Below are positions 1-10,607 of a DNA stretch of 64,000 bases, one piece after another. A program made the position numbers and the translations under genes. This DNA is from Perognathus longimembris pacificus (taxonomy: Eukaryota; Chordata; Mammalia; Rodentia; Heteromyidae): assembly GCF_023159225.1 (NCBI RefSeq), contig NC_063166.1, forward strand, positions 76,696,575 to 76,760,574, read 5' to 3'. Below the pieces are notes generated by a model, which worked only from the letters and a program-made list of their open reading frames with translations, did not search any database and had not been told where the DNA came from. The number at the start of each line of letters is the position of its first letter. Positions within the stretch are counted from its first letter, which is position 1.

Positions 1-659
1 CAACTGATGAAACAGATGCTATAAGTCTTTTTCTGGAGGTCCCACATAGACCATATCAGTTCTTGGTTTCCTGAGAAGCAAATATGACCATGGATAACCT
101 TGAATTAACAAAGTCATTTTTCTGATACCATCTATCGTAAGACCCTTAGTGAATGTCTTCATAGTCCCCATTACCCTTTAACTGTTGAATCCACAGTCAG
201 AAACAGTGTATGTCATTACTTCAGTGCTCCTAAAAGATTAAAGAGCCTACAGTGCTTTAAATTTATTTGATCAGGCCAGCCTTTTGGTTTAAAATTTAAT
301 CTAGTTGCACCTATTAACTGAGTCTTGAAAATTAGTTGATTGAATTAGCCTATGGCCTAAAAAATAATCAGAAAGTCTTATAAGAAATCAGAGTTCCTGA
401 GATAGACATGGAGGAAGAAATACAGAAAATAAACAATGTTCCATTATAATTTTGCATATGAATTTCCTAGTGCAACGCAAGTGACAGTTATACTAAAATT
501 ATTTGTTAAGCTGACATTCCAAATTAGCTCTTCATCACGTGTTTTGTATTTGTTAAATCTAACAATGTTAAGACAGACCAAATCAGTTTGGTAGGAGGGA
601 AGTTTATTTGGGCAAAATATAAGACATGGGTCCATAGGGAGACAAGTACATATGATCTA

Positions 660-803
660 GTAATCTCATTGTTGGATATATAGCCAAAGGAAATGAAATT
701 GTTGCATCAGAGATACCTGCATTCAAGTTTATTGTAGTAGTATTTGCAAAACCAAGTTATGAAATCAAGAGTCCATGGGTGGAAAAATGGCTTTAAAAAA
801 TGG

Positions 804-864
<61 letters not shown>

Positions 865-1130
865 ACTGAATAGTATTCAGTCATAAAAAGGATAAAGTGC
901 TGGCATTTGTGGCAACATGGTTGGAACTGAAGGACATTGTACTAAGTGGAGTAGACCAAACACAGAAAGGCAAATGCTACATGTACTTTTTCATTGTGGA
1001 AGTTTTAAAAGTTGATCATATAAAGATGCAGAGTAGAATGAGGTCAGTAGAGACAGGAAAAGGCAAAAGGGAAGGAGATTAGAAGAATGGATAATGAGAC
1101 CAACTAATAGTTGGAGGAAAAGTGCCTCTG
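660..1130 (+). mobile_element. L1 3' fragment with internal (AT)n
   Basis: The text around 660-790 and 865-960 has the wording typical of the 3' end of rodent L1 (a camp of 'tagtattcagtcataaaaag' and 'aacatggttggaactgaagg'). A pure AT microsatellite at about 809-862 interrupts it. No open frame of size survives. Assignment rests on recognised L1 phrases, not on an alignment. Confidence 0.6.
809..862. repeat. (AT)n microsatellite
   Basis: About 26 uninterrupted AT units lie inside an L1 fragment. Perfect AT tracts of this length are usually polymorphic. Confidence 0.95.
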
Positions 1131-1210
1131 ATATAGTAGATTAACTAGTGTCTGAAATCAATTATGCATTTCAAATATGTACCAAGGAAGAGTTTAAAAG
1201 ATTTAATCAG

Positions 1211-1416
1211 GGGCTGGGAATATGGCCTAGTGGCCAGAGTGCTTCAGCCTCATATACATGAAGCCCTGGGTTCAATTCCCCAGAACCACATATACAGAAA
1301 ATGGCCAGGAGTGGCACTGTGGCTCAAGTGGCAGAGTGCTAGCCTTGAGCAAAAAGAAGCCAGGGACAGTGCTCAGGCCTTGAGTCCAAGCCCCTGGACT
1401 GGCAAAAAAAAAAAGA
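1211..1416 (+). mobile_element. IDL-Geo type dimeric SINE
   Basis: The left monomer is ID-like, starting gggctgggaatatggcc with a B-box-like ggttcaattcccc. The right monomer runs from about 1300 and ends at ggactggc plus an A-rich tail. The flanks repeat aaaagatttaatca on both sides, which is a clear target-site duplication. Confidence 0.9.
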
Positions 1417-1499
1417 AAAAGATTTAATCATTATACATTGTATACACATTGTATACCAAATTATAGTCCTGTACTACATAAAAAGTATAGACTTTATTG

Positions 1500-1960
1500 G
1501 TTAATAGAAAAGTAAACATTAATTTGAAAAAGTGTCATTCACCATGGATCAAGTAGGATTTAGCTCTGGATACAAAGGTGGTTCATATTATGCATACCAA
1601 TAAATGTGACACACAATATTAACAGAATTATGGACCAAAAAAACCCTAAGATCATCTCAGCAAATGGAGAAAAGGCATTTTACAAAATTCAATATCTTTT
1701 CATGATAAAAAAAATCTTTACGTGGAAGACCTAGACAGTCAAGTCCAATTGAATTGCTTGTGGCAATAATACTTTATTCTTTGCTTATATATGTTTTCTG
1801 TAATACACATGTTAAATAAAGTTTTTTAGCTCAATGAATTAGGTGTAGAAAGAATTACTTCAACACAATTAAAGGCCTTATGTCAACCTATAGCTAACAT
1901 TATATTCATCAGAGAAAAAAATGCAAGCTTTTGCTCCATGATTAGTAAAGGGAAAAGAAT
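1500..1960 (+). mobile_element. L1 ORF2-derived fragment (degenerate)
   Basis: Sequence such as 'gaccaaaaaaaccctaag' and 'aaaatcttt...agacctagacag' resembles decayed L1 ORF2. No long frame is left. I see no gene in this stretch. Confidence 0.4.
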
Positions 1961-1983
1961 TCCCATGCTCACCCTTTTGTTAA

Positions 1984-2080
1984 TGCCAGTTCTGGGGCTT
2001 GAACTCGGGCCCAGGCACTGACCCTGAAGTTTTTTGCTCAAGGTTTGTGCTCTACCACAGCTCTACTTCTGGCTTTTTGG
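1984..2080 (-). mobile_element. Geo-type right monomer fragment
   Basis: On the minus strand this matches only the right monomer shared by the two dimeric SINEs of this window (plus-strand text ggggcttgaactcgggccca through the tRNA-like A box). The left monomer is missing, so the copy is truncated. Confidence 0.7.
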
Positions 2081-2209
2081 TCTCATTCTTTTTCCTTTTT
2101 TCTTTTTTAGTTCACTTCAATAAGTGTTATTTTATATGATCAGAGGCACATAGGCACTGTGCTTTTATCCATTTTCTTAAACACAGTCCTGGCCATGTCA
2201 ATGAGGCGA

Positions 2210-2620
2210 AAATAAATAAACAAAAAATAAGTTAGCCAAGTAAGAAAGAATTGAAATAACCAGTTTGCTGATGATGTAATCTTTATATAGAAAGCCTTAA
2301 AGACAACTTCAAAAACCTGTTAGAAGTATTCAGTGAAGTTACAGGATACAAAATCAACAGGAATAAATCAGCTGCATTTTCATGCCTTAGCAATAAACCA
2401 AGGAAAAATTTTAAACTAATTTAATCATTAATACCATTAAAATATATTTGTCAGCAACTATAACCAAAGTGGTAAAAGTTCTACACAATAAAAACTCTCA
2501 AACACTGATGGAAAGCACTGAAGAAGAGTCAAGAAAATGGAAAGATATCCCACATTCATGGATTGAAAGACTCTTTATATTGTCCAAATACCCATACTTG
2601 CAGCGACCTACCATTTTCCG
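2210..2620 (+). mobile_element. L1 ORF2 C-terminal fragment
   Basis: The text at about 2390-2600 (accattaaaatatatttgtc; ctctcaaacactgatggaaa; agatatcccacattcatgga) is the familiar L1 ORF2 region near the reverse transcriptase C terminus. It is on the plus strand and carries many stops. Confidence 0.65.
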
Positions 2621-2624
2621 CAGC

Positions 2625-3810
2625 TTTTCCAAATGACAGCTGTTGCTCTTAGTAGCAAACTGAGGAGCATTTTGCCACTGAAAGGTCTAAATATGGCCAA
2701 GAAATGGAAGTCCAGTGTCAACTTCCCGTTCACAACAGTTGAGAACCACAGGGAAGACCCCACTCTCGCTCTAGTACACTCTACTTCTGCTCTCAGGCTG
2801 GGAGCACCCAGCTTCCTACCCTGTCTCTATGGCTGAGAGCTTCTTGCTCACACCCCTCTTCCTTCCAGTGACATGGTGCGTTCTGTTGCATGGCCAGTTA
2901 ACCAGGAATGTGCCTGTAGCCTAGGCAGAAGACCATGAGGAGAACAGCTAGCTCCATAGTTCTCTCTAATATACCCTGTCCTAAGCTCAAGCACAGTAAG
3001 TAAACACACTTCCTCCAGAGCTATTCATTTCCAAGTGACTCCTCATGGTGAAGCAGGGAAGTTGCTAAATGTCAAGTGTGAAGTGCTCCTCACACATTTC
3101 CATAACATGTTCCTCAATCACTTTAAATCTTTCTAATTTTTTACCCCCTTTGAACCTTTCAGTGATTGAGAAAAGGGAGTCGAGAGCTCTCAACGTGAAC
3201 AGAGATTTCTAAATGTATGCTTGTAACTACTTCAGTGTTTGTTGTGTATATCCTGTTTTTATTGACTTAGAGAAGTCCAGAGACATACCTGGTGAATTAA
3301 AAGTGGTGAATTAAGATTTCTGTGTTCTGGGGCACCAATGGCTATCACTATAAGGAAACTGAATCAGGAGGGCATCAGAACAAAAGAAGGGCAGAAAGCA
3401 AACTCAGCAGACCAACCAGCTTCATTCAGGAGGGAAGCCCGGGAAGGGTTCCCAAGTCTCCTTCAGCATGGCGGAAGGGGAAATGGCACACCCCCTTACA
3501 ACTAGGGCTCTTTAAATATTAGGCAGAAAAGTGAAGTCAGGGTTTGGGGGCAGATGAAAGCAGGGTAAGATGGAGGTGGGGTGGGTGAGAAGTGTTATTT
3601 TGACTGAGGAGTTCAGTATCAGACCTGGCTCTCTTGCAAGACTGCTGGTGCATTTGGTCAAGGGGAAGGGGAGGGGAGATGGACAGTTCTAAGATATGGC
3701 TGTCGGGGGGAGGTAAGTGCTTTAGGTGAAGTTCCTATTTTCCATCAATCACATGAGATTTGATGGTCTCAAATATCCAGGGAGATGTCCCTAGTGACAC
3801 TGCATTCATG
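2625..3810. other. Non-repetitive stretch without a recognised gene
   Basis: I read both strands and found no WAP cysteine pattern, no tRNA-like element and no convincing exon. The frames at 2633-2836 and 3322-3522 have no recognised domain. A G-rich block lies at about 3540-3715. Confidence 0.5.
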
Positions 3811-3817
3811 CTCAGCT

Positions 3818-4018
3818 TTTTTTTTTTTTTTTTTTTTGCTAGTCCTGGGGCTTGAACTCAGGGCCTGGGCACTATCCCTAAGCTTCTTTTGGCTTGACCA
3901 CTTGAGCCACAGCGCCTCTTCCAGCCTTTTCTGTTTGATGTGGTACTGAGGAAACGAACCCAAGGCTTCATGCATGCCAGGCAAGCACTCTACCACTAAG
4001 CCACATTCCCAACCCTCT
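3818..4018 (-). mobile_element. IDL-Geo SINE, diverged
   Basis: A T run (the reversed A tail) is followed by the right monomer and then the left ID-like monomer, ending near ccacattcccaaccct. The flanks share tgctcagcttt, consistent with a target duplication. It lies immediately outside the provirus 3' LTR. Confidence 0.85.
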
Positions 4019-4073
4019 TGCTCAGCTTTGAGCTTACCCAAGACCCAGGCATACTGGAAGGAGCCCTTTCCTG

Positions 4074-4079
4074 TCTCAG
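4074..4079. repeat. Left target-site duplication of provirus
   Basis: TCTCAG here is repeated at 10608-10613 directly outside the other LTR. It lies to the left of a partly duplicated LTR end, so the extra segment at 4080-4166 belongs to the element. Confidence 0.85.
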
Positions 4080-4740
4080 GGCCGGGCTCGGGTTGCCTCC
4101 CCTGGCATAGAGGGTCAGGCTCTACTCTACTGTAATCGCTCCCTTTCTCACCCTCTCCCCTGGAAATGCCGGGCTCCGGTCGCCTCCCCTGGCATGGGGG
4201 GTCAGGCTCCATTCTACTCTAATCGCTCCCTTTCTCACCCTCTCCCCTGGTCACCCGACCCGCAGGTAAGGCTAGAGTGGAGTGGGGGGCTCAGGAAAGA
4301 CCTCAAGTGCACGCGGCCGTACGAGATCACTTATCCTCCCTCCTTACCCGTGAAGAAAGCCAGGTGTACGCGGAGTCTCGGAGACAGCTTCAAGAGCAAA
4401 TCTGATTTAATAAGGGAGTGGCTAACAGTTGATATAGTAGGGGTGACCAGAAAAGGGGTGATTGACCAAGAGCTGGCAATAGGCTGGCGAGCTTGTCATA
4501 AGACCCCCTCATGAGCTAACGTCACCTGGATAGCACCACCCCAGGGGCAAAGCCCGCGAGAATGGGGAGCACATGGGCTGGCAAAAAGTTGGGGGGCTGG
4601 TCGCAAAGCCAGTTCTTCTGGTTCAGGACCCAGAGAATTGTGGCCCGCTTCCGCATTCCCCCAGGGCTGGGGGGAAGGGCGGTGTCTCAGGAGCGCTCTC
4701 CTCTGCCCTTCCCCCTCAAGGCCAAGGCTGAACCCCAACA
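4080..4740 (-). repeat. 3' LTR of provirus, with duplicated U5 end
   Basis: The main LTR body is 4167-4740 (about 574 bp, TG..CA ends on the minus strand: TGTTGGGG ... CCGGCA) and matches 10038-10607. The segment 4080-4163 is a second copy of the U5 end (compare 4167-4250). A hand comparison of about 170 bp with the 5' LTR gave about ten substitutions. An ATTAAA polyadenylation variant is present on the minus strand near 4405. Confidence 0.9.
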
Positions 4741-4760
4741 TCTGCCCCTTTTACTTTTAT
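4741..4760 (-). promoter_or_regulatory. Polypurine tract of provirus
   Basis: On the minus strand a purine run (AAAAGTAAAAGGGGCAGA) ends directly at the first base of the 3' LTR. This is the expected place and composition for a retroviral plus-strand primer. Confidence 0.75.
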
Positions 4761-5830
4761 TTTTTATTTATTTTTGAACAACAGGAGGAGCCCTACTCAA
4801 GGGTGTGCCATATCTTAGGTTGCCCCCCCCCCAATGGGGAGTCTTACCCGTCCTGGGCTAATGCCCTTGCTCTTCAGGCTAACCTGCCTGCCGGGCTGGC
4901 CAGCCCGATGAGAGGACTCGGGGAGAGTGGGATTGGCACTTGAAAGAAAGCCCTGATAATTTTTCTCTCATGCCAGCGGACCTCAGTGAGCAGCAGATCC
5001 TAATGGTCCAGTGACGAGCCTCATGGGGTTCCTAGATGGCTAAAGGGCCAAAGGCCACTTGTTATCTAGACAGCTCTGGCCTATCACTTACAATATAAGA
5101 GACCCATGTGTCTAGCACAGGGCAATGTAAACATAATGTAAATGGGAGCATAAAGCAGACATGAGCATAAGCAATTGTAATACAAGGCAAATGCAAGCAT
5201 GAGCAACTGTAACACATGAGCAATTACAACACAGGCACAAAGCAATGGAGGGTCTCTTATCTGGCTTAGTCCATAGGAAATAGAGGAATCCTGGTCCATT
5301 CTGGTGTCGCTCAAGGTACTGCAGATGGCTCTCCCTTTCCTCGATGGTGAGGTAGAGGTAGGTTCAGGCCCTGGCGATTTGGCAGCCAGGGTGCTGGTAA
5401 CTTAACGGTTGAGGTTAGTAAACACTTTATAGTAAACATTGCAGCAAGGTGCCAATCCCTTGCTTATTGTAAACATTTATCATAAAACATTAAGGTGTCC
5501 AAATCCTTTAGCTCCTATTTCCCTCCAATGGGGGCCCCTAAGATAAGCAGCAAAGGGGGGAGCAAAGGGAGGAACAACAGTGTGCAAAATTTCCCTTTGG
5601 TTCTTGTGCAATGACGTGGGCCACGCTGCCACAGCAAACATTACTCCAAAGGGCGCCAGGCAAGGTCCAGGGAAGAAACAGGGCCGACACTGGGTCCATC
5701 GCTGGTACAGGCAGGCTTTCCCATTTCTCCATAGAAAAATCCACCACGGTCTTGGCTTTCCTGAGAGGAAACAAGGAGAGACATCCCTCAAGGGCAGGTG
5801 CCCTTGGGTGGTCATTCTGATGAACAATAT
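4761..5830 (-). other. Provirus region between integrase and 3' LTR, env not recognisable
   Basis: About 1.07 kb lies between the integrase C terminus and the polypurine tract, too short for a full betaretroviral env. Minus-strand frames at 5480-5827 and 5538-5774 have a hydrophobic, leader-like segment but no fusion peptide or transmembrane subunit that I can recognise. An imperfect repeat of agca-aattgtaaca type occurs at about 5150-5235. Confidence 0.5.
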
Positions 5831-5831
5831 T

Positions 5832-6406
5832 TTAAGTCTCTAGCTGGTATCCAGATTGGATTCTGTTCCCCAGTTGGGAAACGCATGCAAAGCCCCTTTC
5901 CGCACTGATAAGTGGATCTGGGCCTCGCCATGCTCCTGTAAGGGAGTCCTTCCAACGGACTTCCACCTTTAAGTAGGGTGTTTGGCTTGACCAGTGTCTC
6001 TGGAAAGCCAACAGAGGTTGGTCCTTAGAGAAATTGAAAATATTCAATGTAAACATAGCTGTCCTCAGCTGGTCATGGGGGCTTCCCCCCCCCTTTTTGT
6101 TTTAATAATTGATCCTTCAGGGTCTTATTATGCCTCTCAATTATGGCCTGACCCTAAGGGTTGTATGGTATTCCAGTGGTATGTTTAATATTCCTCATTT
6201 GGAAAAAGGCCTGTAAAGTCTTACTGGTGAAGCAAGGTCCATTATCTGTCTTTACCTGTAAAGGAAGCCCTAGGATAGCAAAACATTGTAAGAAGTGGCT
6301 TTCAGCATGCCGTGCTCTTTCCCCCGCATGCACGGAGGCCCAGCAGGCATGAGAATGTGTGTCAATATACATAAATAAGTACTTTAGCCTTCCAAAAGGA
6401 GCGTAG
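5832..6406 (-). pseudogene. Integrase core (second half) and C-terminal domain, provirus
   Basis: The minus-strand frame at 6154-6372 carries the second catalytic Asp in a KTDNGP context. The frame at 5832-6056 carries the C-terminal DNA-binding domain signature (WKD-T-W-GPDP). Different frames are used, so the coding is broken between them. The first catalytic Asp lies on the far side of a SINE insertion at 6407-6629. Confidence 0.8.
6395..6406. repeat. Left target-site duplication of SINE in integrase
   Basis: AAAGGAGCGTAG at 6395-6406 is repeated at 6630-6641 and brackets the SINE exactly. Confidence 0.9.
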
Positions 6407-6629
6407 GGGCTGGGAATATGGCCTAGTGGTAAAGTGCTCTCCTCGTATACATGACGCCCTAGGTTCGATTCCTCAGCACCACATATATAGAAAAAAGCCA
6501 GAAGTGGTGCTGTGGCTCAAGTGGCAGAGTGCTAGCCTTGAGCAAAAAGAAGCTAGGGACAGTGCTCAGGCCCTGAGTCCAAGCCCCCGGACTGGCAACA
6601 AAAACAAAACAAATAAACAAAATAAACCT
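6407..6629 (+). mobile_element. IDL-Geo SINE inserted in proviral integrase
   Basis: A full dimer (gggctgggaatatggcc ... cggactggc) with a degenerate tail of caaaacaaataaac units. A perfect 12-bp duplication flanks it. It splits the integrase core between the first and second catalytic Asp, so this SINE inserted after the provirus. Confidence 0.95.
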
Positions 6630-7381
6630 AAAGGAGCGTAGTGGGTTACATCAGTCTGCCAGGTAACATTGGGCTTTAGGCCTCTGGGGTTAACCCCAGG
6701 AGATTGTAGGGGAGGGACTTGCAGGAAGGGCATACATGATTTGCAAGTCCTTATAATCTTTTTTAAGTCTTTTATAGGAATTAAAGGAAATCTCTGATGT
6801 AACCCTCTCCAATTTAAATGAGTACGCTCATGGAGTCCTTGGGCCATTTGAAGGTTTTGAGGTTGTACAATGGCCAGAGCTATAATGGTCCCATTCGTGG
6901 CCAGCTGGTCTGCCATACGATTACCTTGTGCCAGGTCCCCAGGCAATCCTTGGTGTCCACGAAGGTGCTGTAAAAATATAGGCTCACCCCGCTCTTTTAA
7001 CAGAGACCTGACTTGGATCATCAGAGGGGTGATTGGGTTTTTATCTAATTTAATGTATGAGAATACCAGGTTGGGTAGCAAATTAACCACATACAGACTA
7101 TCAGAAAACAAGTTCATTGGCTGTTTGACATGGGTCAGTGCCAGGGCGACTGCATACATTTCCTTAAACTGCGCAGATCCAGTAACTGCTTCAAAGTAAT
7201 GGTGGTTTTTTTCCCACCAGTAGGGGGCAAGGTGGAGCGTACCACTACAGCAGCCCCTGCTCTTCCCCCATCTGTAAAAACATTGGCAGCCTTGACAAGA
7301 GGCCTGGTAGAGAAAAGTACAGGAGGGGTCCATTGTAGCCTGGAAAATGAGGTCACCCAACTCGAGGTGCCATAGTGGCAA
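6630..7381 (-). pseudogene. RNase H C-terminal part and integrase N-terminal part, provirus
   Basis: The minus-strand frame holds the RNase H catalytic-type segments (E in a FKEMYAV context, D in an LFSDSLYVV context). The integrase HHCC zinc domain follows (two His, then CKSC), and then the first core Asp (WQTDVTH) just before the SINE. The upstream RNase H DG motif (FTDGG) is in another frame. The shift falls near a run of T at about 7204-7212. Confidence 0.85.
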
Positions 7382-8536
7382 TCTACATTTCCCATAAAGC
7401 CCTCCAGGGCACTGGACACACGTGCTTTATTCCTTCTGACCCATTCAAAATCTGACAACCGGTAGGGAATGGTTAGCACATCAGGATCTCTCCCATAATG
7501 TCTCAGGGAAGTGTCCCTGCCCTTAATTACCAAGTCAGCTAGCTGGTCTAGCTGGGAATAAACTCTGGGAGTTCCCCCCACTGAGGTGTGCACCCACTGA
7601 AGGATCTCTCCCATAATGTCTCAGGGAAGTGTCCCTGCCCTTAATTACCAAGTCAGCTAGCTGGTCTAGCTGGGAATAAACTCTGGGAGTTCCCCCCACT
7701 GAGGCGTGCACCCACTGAAGGGGCTCGCCTGATTGGGTAATAGCAGCTGAGGAGAGTTCGGATCCAGGGAGGATCCAAAGGCAAAGAGGACATTCAGGCT
7801 TGTAGCGTGCCAACTGTGCCATATTTAGGGCCATTTGGATTTTCTGGAAGGCTGTTTGAAGTGATGGAGTTATTGTAATAACATCAGTGGGCGCTTTGCC
7901 CTTCAAAGAGTCATGGAGCGGAAGCAGCTCCTCTGTAGGCAGGTGAAGCCAGGGTCTTAACCAGTTAATCTCACCTAACAATTGCTGCATTTCCACCAGA
8001 GTATAAGATGACTGGAAGGATAACTGGGGCTTAAGGGGGCACACAGAGTCTAGTTTAAGTTCTTCCCCCAAGATCTTGAAGGGGTATACTTTCTGAACCT
8101 TGTCACTGGCGATATGCAGTCCTCCTCCTTGTAGGAGAGTTTGCACCTTGTTATAGGCAGAATTTAGTATATGGACATCTGCTGCTCCAATAATGATGTC
8201 ATCCATATAAACATATAAAATAATATCTGACTGGTTCCTAAGAGGTTGAAGAACTTGTGACACATAATGTTGGCAGAAGGCAGGACTATTAACCGTGCCC
8301 TGAGGTAATACTACCCACTCATACCTCTGGTCTGGCCCCTGATAGTTAACCGAGGGCACAGAGAAAGCAAACTTCTCACAAGCCTGGGGGTCAAGGGGAA
8401 TGGAAAAGAAACAGTCCTTGATGTCAATTATAATGAAATTAAGATCCCGAGGAATAGAGGGGATCCAGGGCAGCCCCCGTAAAGGAGTGCCGGCGGGGAT
8501 TATCCGCTCATTAATCTTTCTTAGGTCCTGTACCAT
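7205..8536 (-). pseudogene. Reverse transcriptase and start of RNase H, provirus
   Basis: The frame at 7535-8536 covers the RT palm and fingers, with LPQG and the catalytic YMDD (in an ILYVYMDDI context) near codons 80-112 of that frame. It is followed by the thumb and connection. A 118-bp tandem duplication (7484-7719) shifts the frame, and the connection continues in the frame at 7135-7614 with the RNase H FTDGG motif. The N-terminal RT segment lies in another frame at about 8537-8720. Betaretrovirus-type by motif. Confidence 0.88.
7484..7719. repeat. 118-bp tandem duplication in proviral RT/RNase H
   Basis: Copy 1 is 7484-7601 and copy 2 is 7602-7719, each starting ggatctctcccataatg and ending cacccactgaa. 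I see a single difference (gtgtgc versus gcgtgc). The unit length is not a multiple of three, so it frameshifts pol. Confidence 0.95.
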
Positions 8537-8811
8537 CCTCCATTTACCTGAGGCCTTTTGTACAACAAATACAGGGCTGTTCCAAGGGCTCAGCGAGGGT
8601 CTAATATGCCCTAGAGTCAGTTATTCTGATACTATTTCCTTTAACTTTTTTAATTTGTTTGAGGGAATAGGCCACTGTTCCACCCAAATTGGGGTGCCCG
8701 GGTGCCATCGAATGGTGGGGACGGTAGGAACAGTGGCCCTTAGGATTGGGGGTGAGGCCCTGTAGAAGAATCAGGAGCCTCCTGCCCCGAGGCCTCAGAG
8801 GGAGGCGCTTT
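8537..8811 (-). pseudogene. Pro-pol junction and RT N terminus, provirus
   Basis: Minus-strand text continues the RT N-terminal region but in frames interrupted by stops (one ends at 8601). This links the protease frame at 8812 and beyond to the RT frame ending at 8536. Assigned by position and by the RT-like wording just upstream of the 8536 frame start. Confidence 0.55.
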
Positions 8812-9960
8812 TTAGCAGCCACTAGGGCCACCTGACAGGTCCTGGCCTGTGATGACCACGGCCTTAATCTTTCCCAAGATATCTCGTCCCAACAGGTTAT
8901 CTGGTGAGTTTGTCATTATTAAAGGACGTACTATTCCCTTGCCACCATTTATATCATCCCAGGAAAGCCAGTCCTTGGTTGTCTCACTCCCAACTGTGCC
9001 TCCCACCCCCGAGATCTGGGGGCCGGGGATTAGGTCCCACCATGGAGGCACTAGTTCTTTCTTTAATATGGTCCGATATGCTCCTATATCCATTAAGAAT
9101 CGGAACCTCTTTCCAGATATAATAATTTTTATCTTTGGCCTCATTTCCGGGACAATTGGGACTGCCCAGAGGGCCTCAGGCTGTTTATTGCCTTTGTCGG
9201 TGGAGAATTGGTAAGTCAGGCCGTAAAGCAAATGCTCCGCCCAGGGCGTGTTCGGCCCGCCTCTCTCAAGGACCACCCTCCTGAACTCACGGAAATCTTT
9301 AGTTTCCTGCCACTCCCACGAAGGGGTAAGGGCTCCGAGTTTAAAACTGGCAGGGCCGTTTGCGCTCGGTGGCAGAGCACCGCCGCAGCTGCGGCTGTGA
9401 AGCGGCCGCTCAGCGGGGCTCCCGGAATCTGCATATGTATGGAGCCGAGCCGGGCCTCCAGCGGGGGAGGGGTAGCGAGCCGGCAGCGTTGTGCGCCTCT
9501 CGGAAATGGCGTCTGGATTGGGGTCCCGGGGATCAAGCTCGTGCTCGTCCCTGGGCCTCTCGGAGTGGGGCGTCGGGGCCCCCTCCGGACCAAAATTCCC
9601 TCCGGCTGCCCTCTCCTGAATCAAGGGATTCTCCCCTAGTTCCGAGGAGAAGCAAGCCTTGAGGGTCTTAATAGCTTGCAGGGCCACAGGTGGGAGTTCT
9701 TTTCCCCATTCCGTCTCCTCTAGCTTCCGCTCTAGCCCGTCCCAAGTTTCCCATGAAAGTGGTTTGGCTCCAGTTAGCCACGGGACCCTGAGATTTAGCT
9801 CCTGCCAAATAAGCATGGCACAGGGTTCTGAGATATTCGTCCCCGCGTTTCGGAGGGTGAACCTCAGGAGTTTAAGGGGCGAATTACTTCGCCTACTTTG
9901 AATCTGTTCCATCGTCTTTGCTGACCTGGATGGGAGGACCGCGCATCCCGGAGTTTCCAC
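8812..9960 (-). pseudogene. Gag-pro remnant of provirus (internally deleted, in frame)
   Basis: A single 382-codon minus-strand frame. Its N-terminal part looks like betaretroviral Gag. A capsid-like segment follows (F-EFRRVV--GGPNTPW). It then passes directly into the retropepsin domain near codon 245-380. Most of capsid and all nucleocapsid zinc knuckles are absent, so an internal deletion has fused gag to pro. The protease active-site triad reads DIG where DTG or DSG is usual. The glycine-rich C-terminal motif (LLGRDIL) is intact. Confidence 0.75.
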
Positions 9961-10015
9961 TCCAATTTCCCTGAGGGTCTAACGGGAGCCACGGACTTCC
10001 TTGAGTGGGTTCTGT

Positions 10016-10034
10016 GCCCCACATTGGGCCGCCA
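10016..10034 (-). promoter_or_regulatory. Primer binding site, tRNA-Lys type
   Basis: Just inside the 5' LTR the minus strand reads TGGCGGCCCAATGTGGGGC. This resembles the tRNA-Lys1,2 primer site (TGGCGCCCAACGTGGGGC, from memory) with one extra G and one transition. The Lys primer fits the class II assignment. Confidence 0.8.
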
Positions 10035-10037
10035 AAA

Positions 10038-10607
10038 TGCCAGGCTCGGGTCGCCTCCCCTGGCACGGGGGGGTCAGGCTCTACTCTAATCGCTCCCTTT
10101 CTCACCCTCTCCCCTGGTCACCCGACCTGCAGGTAAGGCCAGAGTGGAGTGGGGGGCTCAGGAAAGACCTCAGGTGCACGCGGCCATACGAGATCACTTA
10201 TCCTCCCTCCTTACCCATGAAGGAAGCCAGGCGTACACGGAGTCTTGGAGACAGCTTCAAGAGCAAATCTGATTTAATAAGGGAGTGACTAACAGTTGAT
10301 ATAGTAGGGGTGACGAGAAAAGAGGTGATTGACCAAGAACTGGCGATAGGCTGGCGAGCTTGTCATAAGGCCCCTTCATGAGCTAACGTCACCTGGATAG
10401 TACCACCCCCGGGGCAAAGCCCACGAGAATGGGAAGTACATGGGCTGGCAAGAAAGTTGGGGGGCTGGTCGCAAAGCCAGTTCTTCTGGTTCGGGACCCA
10501 GAGAATTGTGGCCTGCTTCCGCATTCCCCCAGGGCTGGGGGAAGGGCGGCATCTTGGGAGCGCTCTCCTCTGCCCTTCCCCCTCAAGGCCAAAGCTGAAC
10601 CCCAACA
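10038..10607 (-). repeat. 5' LTR of provirus
   Basis: About 570 bp, homologous end to end with 4167-4740, and with TG..CA termini when read on the minus strand. Its outer edge meets the target duplication TCTCAG at 10608-10613. Confidence 0.92.

Larger units (their letters stand above)
4080..10607 (-). mobile_element. Class II (betaretrovirus-like) endogenous provirus, defective
   Basis: Reading on the minus strand the order is 5' LTR (10038-10607), Lys-type primer binding site, gag-pro remnant, pol (RT, RNase H, integrase), a purine-rich tract and 3' LTR (4080-4740). The element is bracketed by a 6-bp direct repeat, TCTCAG, at 4074-4079 and 10608-10613. Six-base duplications, a Lys primer site and a YMDD reverse transcriptase together point to the ERVK/betaretrovirus group. 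Gag is mostly deleted, env is not recognisable, pol is split by frameshifts and a SINE sits in integrase. It cannot encode a working virus as it stands. Confidence 0.92.

Noticed and set aside
1164..1427. SINE-encoded frames (here and at 6426, 14841, 16916, 44094, 49714, 55584, 56768, 59186)
   Set aside because: The near-identical peptides come from the IDL-Geo repeat read in one frame, and are not genes.
3769..4212. 147-codon minus-strand frame
   Set aside because: It spans a SINE and the duplicated LTR end. Its open state is chance.
9208..9662. Plus-strand frames across the provirus gag-pro region
   Set aside because: They run antisense to the retroviral frame, which has recognisable protease motifs.
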